Shown: piece by piece, positions 5,563 through 11,918 of the stretch
Position numbering within the stretch: the stretch's first letter is position 1
Layout of the letters: each line of letters opens with the position of its first letter
Assembly (NCBI GenBank): GCA_030667885.1
Contig: DAOUVA010000036.1
Location: 1-14,741 of the forward strand
Length of the DNA: 14,741 nucleotides
DNA from: Phycisphaerae bacterium
GTDB taxonomy: Bacteria; Planctomycetota; Phycisphaerae; Sedimentisphaerales; Anaerobacaceae
Direction of reading: 5' to 3'
The notes under the pieces: generated by a model
The model's database searches: none
What the model was told of the DNA's origin: nothing
What the model saw: only the letters and a program-made list of their open reading frames with translations
Made by a program: the position numbers and the translations under genes

Positions 5563-6930
5563 GTGCGTGAAAGCCGTATGAGTTCGAGTGTAGATCATAT
5601 CAACTTAGATTGCTTACATAAGGCCCAGCGAGGATGTAAGGAAAGTCGTTCTTTGCTCGCTCAGCAGGCCAAGCCGAAGGTATATACCTTTATTAATCGC
5701 ATGACTCTGGATCATGATCTATCCGATGATCTAACCCAGGAAACACTCCTGGAATTGGTCAGGGCATTGCCGCGTCTCCATCTGACTAATGAGAACGGCT
5801 TTTGGTCATGGCTTTACAGAACAGCACTCGGAAAAGTTCAGCATCATTTCCGCTACCAGGGAGCCAGACGTATGCAGCAGCGCACCATGGTCAATTCTGA
5901 GATTCTGGAAACGATGTCACGAAAGACCCAAAGCGGACCGGCTGCAACCCTATGGCACAAGGAAATGGTAGAGCTTATCCTGGCTGCCATGGACGCTTTG
6001 AACCTTGAATACCGCACGGTACTGACATTGCGCTGTCTGGAGGACCAGTCTTACGACCAGATCGCCGATGTTCTGGGCGGTTCTCAAATGAGGACCAAAA
6101 TGTTATTCTATCGGGCCAGGACGGCCCTAAGGAGCCAACTCGCCCGAAATGGCCTGAGACACTCCCATTTCCTCGGTGCGCTCACGGTCTTTGCCGCGAT
6201 GACGTCCACATCGACCAAGTCTGCCTCAGCTATGCCCGCCGTCACTGCGGCCTCGACCAAGTTTGCGATAAGTGGGGCCCTATTGGCTACGTTGCTGTCC
6301 AAGGCGTTCCTTATCGCCATTGGAATCATTCTGGCCCTGACCGGCACAACCGCGGTCATCACCTCCTCCGGGAATCGACCGGGCCGTTCCGGGCCAGTCG
6401 CTGTAACCTGGGATGGCCCGGGGCAGCCCACTCTCGACAATAACATGATATTCATGGGTAACTTCTTCCTTAGAGAAATCGCCGCAAGCCACAATCCGAA
6501 CCAGGATGATTGGCGGTGTTTTGTAAACTTGCCGGGCGAGCAAGGCATTCAGTTCATTTCTGATCCCAGAGATAAGCCACAAAACGCAATGCTGATTCTC
6601 GAACAGGACCACTGGATAGAATATCGCTTCCAATTACCGCTTCTCGATCGGCCCGGCCCTGAAATCGGTCTCTTTATACTGAAATCGGGCATCCCGCCCA
6701 GCGTTTACCTCACCGACGGCGACCAGCGATTGCAAAAAATCTCTGTCACACACTATCGCGGCGGAAACGCTCCGGGTTTAATGGTCCTGGGATATGATCT
6801 TAGTAACATTGAGATTGATTTTAAGGTCCTCGGGATACGTATTGTAGGTAACGACAGTGAAGGCCGGTTTGGCGGTTGTGTCATCATTAATCTTGCCGTT
6901 TCTCTTGCAAATAGAATAACGATCCCTTAA
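5563..6930 (+). CDS. ECF-type sigma factor with C-terminal transmembrane and extracytoplasmic domain
   Basis: 455 codons from GTG 5563; an ATG at 5578 (residue 6) is an equally plausible start, as neither has a strong ribosome binding site. Residues about 25-100 form sigma region 2, with DLSDDLTQETLLELVRALPRL and a region 2.4 helix FWSWLYRTALGKVQHHFR. Residues about 135-195 form sigma region 4, with ALNLEYRTVLTLRCLEDQSYDQIADVLG and a recognition helix ending FYRARTALRSQL. A Ser/Thr/Ala-rich linker leads to one strongly hydrophobic segment (about 234-266) and then some 190 residues of unrecognised sequence, presumably outside the cytoplasm. A usual ECF factor ends near residue 190. C-terminal extensions of this type are known in Planctomycetes. 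The tail could act as a built-in sensor or anchor, since no separate anti-sigma gene is present. The gene diverges from the SBBP genes, which are candidate targets. Confidence 0.85.
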   Translation: MRESRMSSSVDHINLDCLHKAQRGCKESRSLLAQQAKPKVYTFINRMTLDHDLSDDLTQETLLELVRALPRLHLTNENGFWSWLYRTALGKVQHHFRYQGARRMQQRTMVNSEILETMSRKTQSGPAATLWHKEMVELILAAMDALNLEYRTVLTLRCLEDQSYDQIADVLGGSQMRTKMLFYRARTALRSQLARNGLRHSHFLGALTVFAAMTSTSTKSASAMPAVTAASTKFAISGALLATLLSKAFLIAIGIILALTGTTAVITSSGNRPGRSGPVAVTWDGPGQPTLDNNMIFMGNFFLREIAASHNPNQDDWRCFVNLPGEQGIQFISDPRDKPQNAMLILEQDHWIEYRFQLPLLDRPGPEIGLFILKSGIPPSVYLTDGDQRLQKISVTHYRGGNAPGLMVLGYDLSNIEIDFKVLGIRIVGNDSEGRFGGCVIINLAVSLANRITIP

Positions 6931-6944
6931 ACGCTCCGCCCTAA

Positions 6945-7123
6945 CCCGTTTGTTCGGTGTTCCATCAAACCTGACAATAAATACATTGGAGAGCTATTTT
7001 TGGTGCCAAAATCATTTGCATGGGTGATGGTTCCACCGTATCGTAGTAGCATTCCCGGGCGGCAACGCACTCGTTAGAAAAAGACAATACCACCAATACA
7101 ATTCTTCTGTCATTCGTTGTCAT
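6945..7123 (-). pseudogene. Collapsed remnant of a third SBBP propeller gene
   Basis: On the minus strand, AGGAG lies 8 bases before an ATG at 7123 that opens MTTNDRRIVLVVLSF, a possible signal-peptide start. About 75 bases later the sequence encodes GGTITHANDFGTKNSS in one frame and, after a frameshift, NVFIVRFDG in another. These align with the last propeller strands of the intact paralogues (copy 2: LSGWTRADLFGINNG then NMFIVKFDG). Everything between the signal sequence and the final strands is missing. In the start frame translation ends at a TGA after about 52 codons. The remnant ends within about 15 bases of the sigma gene stop, on the opposite strand. The homology is short and was found by eye. 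Confidence 0.6.
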
Positions 7124-7170
7124 GCTCTGTTCTCCTGATATTTAAACCGACATTTCCCAGATGACTTCAT
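7120..7170 (-). CDS. Leader ORF of the SBBP remnant, 16 aa
   Basis: An ATG at 7170 opens MKSSGKCRFKYQENRA and ends in a TGA that overlaps the remnant's ATG (ATGA at 7123-7120). The gene order and overlap match those at both intact SBBP genes, but the sequence is unrelated to MNKKNT. No clear ribosome binding site precedes it. Confidence 0.25.
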   Translation of the reverse strand: MKSSGKCRFKYQENRA

Positions 7171-7572
7171 AAACAGTATCCCTGCACACGAAAACTTGTA
7201 TGATAGCACACTATGCCGTTCGATTTCAACACCACCTTCGTCAATTTAATCAACATTCCTGTCATAAAGACCCAGGAATAGGTCTAATTATCTCTTATGT
7301 CATCTATTATTAAAGAGGCACAAATATGGGTTTTGGTTACAAAAAAAAACTCAGATAAAACAAAAAACTCCAAAAAAAAACCGATTACCTTTGATTTCGC
7401 TTCGTTCCTCCGTATTTCGCTATTATCTCTAATGTCAAATTTGAGTTGCTAAATCGGCTTAGGTGTTGAAAAAGGCTGTAATTCTACAGAAATTTTGTTA
7501 TTATCATGGAGTTCGCAGATTTCATTGCATAGCCGAACGTTTGATATGGGAAATTTTATGGAAAGGGACAAA
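7131..7572. other. Intergenic region between SBBP remnant and sugar-isomerase gene
   Basis: Apart from the leader ORF and promoter of the remnant, the region is AT-rich with A-tracts around 7339-7380. A perfect inverted repeat CTGTA-ATTC-TACAG at 7476-7489 could be an operator or a weak hairpin. TTGAAA occurs at 7466-7471 but no -10 box lies at suitable spacing. No further gene was seen. Confidence 0.4.
7200..7229 (-). promoter_or_regulatory. Candidate promoter of the SBBP remnant
   Basis: On the minus strand TTGAAA (7229-7224) lies 18 bases from TATCAT (7205-7200), five of six matches at each box. A start near 7192 would place the leader ORF about 20 bases into the transcript and the remnant's ATG about 70 bases in. 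If active, the transcript would run antisense into the end of the sigma gene. Confidence 0.4.
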
Positions 7573-8496
7573 ATGAGGAAAATACATGACAAATATCAGG
7601 ATAATGATCAGGTATCCGGCACATCGGTTACACGTCGTAACATGCTCATAAGTGCTGCCGGGCTTGTCGGGGCATACTCGACGCTGACAGTCTTGCCGAA
7701 TTCCGTACGCGGCCAGACCGGGCACGTGGTCAAAAAGGGACGCATCAAACAGGCTATCTGCCGCGGCTGTCTGCGAGGGACCGGCATGGACATTGAACAG
7801 ATGGCGGCTATGGCATCTAAAATGGGCCTGGTCGGTATAGATTTCGTTGGTAAAAATGATTGGCCGACGCTGAAAAAACACGGCCTGGTGGCAACGATAG
7901 TAGGTGGGGCCGGAAGCATTAGAAAAGGCCTCAATGATAAATCTATGCACGCTAAATTCCTCGATGACTTTCGCACAAACATCAAAGCCGCCGCCGAATA
8001 CAAATGGCGCAACGTTATCGCTATGGCCGGCGACCGCAAGGGAATCAGCGATGAGCAGGGCATGGACAACTGCTATACCGTCCTAAAAGAAGCCGTCAAG
8101 ATTGCCGAGGATTACGGCGTAAATATCTGCATGGAGTTGCTCAACAGCAAGGTCAACCACGCTGGCTACATGTGCGACAAATCCGCCTGGGGCTTCGAGC
8201 TGTGCAGACGCGTAAATTCTCCCCGATTCAAAATGCTCTACGACATTTACCACATGCAGATTATGGAAGGCGATCTGATTGCCACAATCCGTAAGAACAT
8301 CAAATACATCGGCCATATACATACCGCCGGCGTACCGGGCCGTCACGAGCTTGATGAGAACCAGGAGATTTACTATCCAGCCGTTATGAGAGCGATTGCC
8401 GAAACTGACTATGACGGGTACGTGGCCCACGAATATACTCCTACCCGTGACCCGATGAAGTCCCTGATTCAGGCCGTCGAAACCTGCGACGTGTAA
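7573..8496 (+). CDS. Tat-exported hydroxypyruvate isomerase-like TIM-barrel protein
   Basis: 307 residues from the ATG at 7573, chosen because GAAAGGGA lies just upstream; the open frame extends in-phase to ATGs at 7546 and 7558 and a TTG at 7495. A twin-arginine motif (TRRNMLISAAGLVG, Arg 21-22) and hydrophobic stretch to about residue 42 indicate Tat export, typical of many planctomycete sugar isomerase/epimerase proteins. The rest matches the xylose-isomerase-like TIM barrel of the hydroxypyruvate isomerase group. Probable metal and catalytic positions are Glu188 (CMELLNS), Asp224 and His227 (LYDIYHMQ), His250 (HIHTAGVPGRHELD) and Glu287 (HEYTPTRDP). The family interconverts hydroxypyruvate and tartronate semialdehyde or acts on keto-sugars; the actual substrate outside the cytoplasm is unknown. 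It stands alone on its strand, 314 bases before the next gene. Confidence 0.88.
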   Translation: MRKIHDKYQDNDQVSGTSVTRRNMLISAAGLVGAYSTLTVLPNSVRGQTGHVVKKGRIKQAICRGCLRGTGMDIEQMAAMASKMGLVGIDFVGKNDWPTLKKHGLVATIVGGAGSIRKGLNDKSMHAKFLDDFRTNIKAAAEYKWRNVIAMAGDRKGISDEQGMDNCYTVLKEAVKIAEDYGVNICMELLNSKVNHAGYMCDKSAWGFELCRRVNSPRFKMLYDIYHMQIMEGDLIATIRKNIKYIGHIHTAGVPGRHELDENQEIYYPAVMRAIAETDYDGYVAHEYTPTRDPMKSLIQAVETCDV

Positions 8497-8810
8497 GCGC
8501 GGATTCGGAAAGAATATCTGCATACGAACGAGCTGCCGACAGGGATGTCCGGGGGATATCCGATAAATAGCGGATTTTACTTGACAAAGAGATAGATAAT
8601 TTGGTATAGATAACATTAGTGGAATCTGTATAGTTGTGCATCTGTGGCTTCGCAGGTCGGCCAGCAGGCGTAATTTTTATAGTTTTTCATAGAGGAGTAG
8701 TTGCTGCATCTTATGCACGACACAGAGTTGGAACAGGAACTTTGTGCTTTGCAGTGAGGATATTTTAACGTTTCAATTAACATTCTACATTTAGTTTTTG
8801 AAGGAGGACT
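8497..8810 (+). other. Intergenic region and long structured leader of the LamG protein gene
   Basis: After the isomerase stop there is a 7-pair hairpin with one G-U (GGATGTC 8543-8549 with GATATCC 8555-8561) but no T-run, so termination there is uncertain. Downstream of the promoter at 8581, the leader holds two adjacent hairpins: TGCAT/ATGCA at 8705-8717 and a 9-pair stem CACAGAGTT/AACTTTGTG at 8721-8746. A 14-codon ORF (MHDTELEQELCALQ, 8713-8757) spans the second hairpin but its GAGGAG is 15 bases away, too far for a normal start. Confidence 0.4.
8581..8610 (+). promoter_or_regulatory. Promoter of the LamG/discoidin protein gene
   Basis: A perfect TTGACA (8581-8586) lies 18 bases from TATAGA (8605-8610). 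A start near 8617 would give a leader of about 195 bases before the ATG at 8811. Confidence 0.5.
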
Positions 8811-11636
8811 ATGATGTGCAGGAAATTGTTGTCTCTAACTTTCTTCGTTTTAGTGCTGTCACTGGCTGGTTACACATCGGCCGGCCAGGAGCCCGTAGCA
8901 CACTATGAGTTTGACGGCACTAACGACTTCAGCAACACTGGTACCAGCGCCGCTATCACAGGCGAGCCGAAGGGTGACGCACAAATAGTCTGGGATGAAG
9001 AAAGAGGTTCGCACGTTCTGAGCCTGGATGGCGATGGGGACTATGTGCACTGTGAAAGGAGCTGGCAGGGTATAGTCACGACGGAAATAACGGTCGCGGC
9101 CTGGATAAAGACAAGCTCGCTGAACTCAACCGGTATTATCGCTGGTCTCGGGTACGCTTGGAGACTAAGCGGTGGTTCAGACGGCAACGCAGCGTTTCAA
9201 GTTATGAACACGAGTCCGGTAGCCGTGGCCATGGGAACCTGGCTGGTGGACGATGGTACATGGCATCATGTGGCCGGGGCGTATGACGGGACAGAATACA
9301 AACTGTACATCGACGGCAAAACAAATGTCTCGGTAGCTTCTTCTGGAGTCCTAATGGGTGGTGCTACTGCTTATTACGGAACCATCGGTGCACATTACAA
9401 GAGGAGCGATGGCGCACCAAAAATGTTTTTCGAAGGTTTAATTGATGATGTCAGGGTATATGACAGGGTTTTATCTGAGCAGGAGATTCGTGAATTTACT
9501 GCAATAAAAGGGCAGGAGGCGGCTGAGCCGAGTCCTGCCGATGGACAGCAGTTGGATGTGGTACAGGGCGTGACTCTTAGCTGGGTACCGGGAACGTCTG
9601 CTGAGAAACATGATGTGTACTTCGGAGACAATTTTGACGACGTTAGCCAGGCCGGTACAACAATTGATCCCGGTAATGTTTATAAGGGTCGCCAGGATCC
9701 TAACCAGTATGCTGTCGGAGCAACCCTTGATTTTGGAAAAACTTACTACTGGCGAATCGATGAGGTTGAACCCGGCGATACTACGATACACAAAGGCTAC
9801 ACCTGGCAATTTACCGCAGAACCTATTGGTTATCCAATCCCGGCTTCAGTTGTAACCGCCACAGCGGACAGCAGTGACACGGGGAGAGGGCCTGAAAATA
9901 CCACAAACGGCTCAGGGCTCGGTGACATGCTGCATTCAAAGGAAACAACTGACATGTGGCTCAGCGCAAGCGGAGCACCTCAGCCCTGCTGGATCCGATA
10001 CGAGTTCGACAAGCTCTATAAACTGCATGAGATGTGGGTATGGAATTATAACGGCGAGTCTATACTTGCCGGCTTCGGAATCAAGGATGCTGCCATTGAA
10101 TATTCCACTGATGGTATTGTCTATACTCCATTGGGAGCTACTCATGAATTTGCCCAGGCCACCGGCGCCGATAGCTATGCACACAATACTGTCATTGATT
10201 TTGGCGGAGCGGTGGCAAAGTATGTCAGAATCACCCCAAACAGCAACTGGGGAGGCGCCCTGTATGGCCAATATGGCCTGAGTGAGATTAGCTTCTATTA
10301 CATACCCGTTCGGGCAAGAGAACCAAAGCCGGCCGATGATACGACAGTGGCCCCGAATGTGGTTCTAAGCTGGAGAGCTGGAAGGCAAGCTACCGCACAC
10401 GATGTGCACATCAGCAACAACATGGAATCCGTATTGGATGGTACTGCTTATGTTGGCTCAGTAACTGAAGCGAACTATGATGCCGGGGCGCTTGATTTGA
10501 GCGAAACTTTTTACTGGCGGGTCGATGAGGTCAATGAAGCCCACACCCCCAGGATGTTGGAAGGCAAACTCTGGAACTTTTCGACCCCCGATTATCTTAT
10601 TGTGGATGATTTTGAGCTCTACAATGACCTCAACACAGACGAACCCCAGAGCAACAGAATATTTTATGAGTGGTTAGATGGACTCGACAACCCGGCAATA
10701 AACGGATCTGTCGTTGGTTATGAATATCCTCCTTTTGCCGAACAAACGATTGTTCATGGCGGCAATCAGTCGATGCCGCTGTTTTACAACAACAGCTTCA
10801 AGTATTCACAAGTCGAGCGAACGCTGGGCCCGTCACAGGATTGGACAAGCAATGGTGTTAAAACATTGTCCCTAAGCTTCTATGGCGATCCTGATAATGC
10901 TGTTGAACAGATGTATGTGAAGCTCAATGGTTCTAAGGTGGTATATGATGGTGACCCGGTTGACATAAAGCAGGCATCCTGGCATGATTGGAATATCGAT
11001 CTTGCATCGCTTGGCGTGGACCTGAATAATGTCAGGACGATTGCCATTGGTTTTGGCGACGAGGCGAATCCAGCAGCCGGCGGTTCAGGTGTGGTGTACT
11101 TTGACGACATTAGACTCTATCGATTGGTACCTGAGCCTCCTGTGGAGATATGGTTTGAAGCGGAAGCGGCAGACAGTATTACATCGCCCATGAAGATTTA
11201 TGATAGTCAACTTGCATCGGGTGGTCAGTACATCGGTACTGATGAAAGCTCCGGCGACGAAACTGAAAACCCGCCCGTTTACGGTGTCGCATCCTATAAT
11301 TTCACTGTTCCGGAGGGAACCTACAAAATCCTGCTTAGCGTGATTGTTATTGGAGGTGCTGACTCATTCTGGGTGCGCGTCCCGGATGCTGCCTACGACC
11401 CGGGGACCCATAGCAGCGGCTGGGTCAGGTTTAATGTGATAGACAAAGGAGATGATTGGCACTGGGATGAGGTTCACAGCAACGGTCACGACAACGAGGT
11501 AGTAAAATTCACGTTGTCGGCCGGAGAGCACACACTGGAGATTGCGCGTCGTGATGATGCTACACTTCTCGATGCTATTCTGATTACCGATGAGCTGGAC
11601 CTTGACCAGAAGTCGTTGCCACATGTGATTCCTTAG
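8811..11636 (+). CDS. Secreted multi-module carbohydrate-binding protein (LamG, FN3-like, discoidin, CBM)
   Basis: 941 residues, preceded by AAGGAGG; the second codon is also ATG. A signal peptide (1 to about 24, ending YTSA) is followed by a LamG/concanavalin-like domain (about 28-228, with VAHYEFDG, ITVAAWIKTSS, WHHVAGAYDGTEYKLYIDG, GLIDDVRVYDRVLSEQEI). Next come an FN3-like module (about 235-335), an F5/8 type C (discoidin/CBM32-like) domain (about 340-498), a second FN3-like module (about 501-590), a jelly-roll region starting VDDFELYND (about 598-770) and a C-terminal CBM6/35-like domain starting WFEAEAADSI (about 779-930). The two FN3-like modules resemble each other (TYYWRIDEVEP, FYYWRVDEVNE-type motifs), pointing to internal duplication. 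I see no catalytic domain, no dockerin and no sorting motif. It likely binds glycans outside the cell. It is convergent with the GH30 gene. Confidence 0.88.
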   Translation: MMCRKLLSLTFFVLVLSLAGYTSAGQEPVAHYEFDGTNDFSNTGTSAAITGEPKGDAQIVWDEERGSHVLSLDGDGDYVHCERSWQGIVTTEITVAAWIKTSSLNSTGIIAGLGYAWRLSGGSDGNAAFQVMNTSPVAVAMGTWLVDDGTWHHVAGAYDGTEYKLYIDGKTNVSVASSGVLMGGATAYYGTIGAHYKRSDGAPKMFFEGLIDDVRVYDRVLSEQEIREFTAIKGQEAAEPSPADGQQLDVVQGVTLSWVPGTSAEKHDVYFGDNFDDVSQAGTTIDPGNVYKGRQDPNQYAVGATLDFGKTYYWRIDEVEPGDTTIHKGYTWQFTAEPIGYPIPASVVTATADSSDTGRGPENTTNGSGLGDMLHSKETTDMWLSASGAPQPCWIRYEFDKLYKLHEMWVWNYNGESILAGFGIKDAAIEYSTDGIVYTPLGATHEFAQATGADSYAHNTVIDFGGAVAKYVRITPNSNWGGALYGQYGLSEISFYYIPVRAREPKPADDTTVAPNVVLSWRAGRQATAHDVHISNNMESVLDGTAYVGSVTEANYDAGALDLSETFYWRVDEVNEAHTPRMLEGKLWNFSTPDYLIVDDFELYNDLNTDEPQSNRIFYEWLDGLDNPAINGSVVGYEYPPFAEQTIVHGGNQSMPLFYNNSFKYSQVERTLGPSQDWTSNGVKTLSLSFYGDPDNAVEQMYVKLNGSKVVYDGDPVDIKQASWHDWNIDLASLGVDLNNVRTIAIGFGDEANPAAGGSGVVYFDDIRLYRLVPEPPVEIWFEAEAADSITSPMKIYDSQLASGGQYIGTDESSGDETENPPVYGVASYNFTVPEGTYKILLSVIVIGGADSFWVRVPDAAYDPGTHSSGWVRFNVIDKGDDWHWDEVHSNGHDNEVVKFTLSAGEHTLEIARRDDATLLDAILITDELDLDQKSLPHVIP

Positions 11637-11918
11637 GCGACTGCTGAGCCTTTAAAGAGGCTGAGTTACAGGGATAATACTGTCTCGCCTGGCCCATAGT
11701 TTCGTTAACAACGTAAATTTGAACCAACTTGGCCTATATCGAGTCATTTGGTATAGGTCTTGCTTGTTTAAATGTACATTTGATTTAAACCTAATCTTGA
11801 TTCATTTCGACTAATAAAGATTTCTGTTTTCACTGACAACTCATCCCGCATCTCAAAAGGCAAGGGAATCTCGCTTACAGATGGTCTCACAGCTCATTGC
11901 AAAAGGTAGGTATATGTT
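11637..11918. other. Convergent intergenic region
   Basis: Besides the terminator at 11731-11769 it holds a weak 5-pair hairpin (AGCCT/AGGCT, 11647-11662). There is also a perfect 12-bp palindrome AAATGTACATTT (11770-11781) flanked by GTTTAAA and TTTAAAC. No clear terminator for the minus-strand GH30 gene and no gene were seen. Confidence 0.4.
11731..11769 (+). terminator. Probable terminator after the LamG protein gene
   Basis: GGCCTATA (11731-11738) pairs with TATAGGTC (11752-11759), eight pairs including one G-U, followed by the T-rich TTGCTTGTTT. It lies about 95 bases after the stop. Confidence 0.45.

Noticed and set aside
6108..6633. Overlapping minus-strand frames (146 and 117 codons) inside the sigma gene
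   Set aside because: Antisense shadows of a GC-rich coding region with no ribosome binding site or recognisable domain.
7476..7489. Inverted repeat CTGTA-ATTC-TACAG as a terminator
   Set aside because: Only five pairs and no run of T at the right distance; left as a possible operator only.
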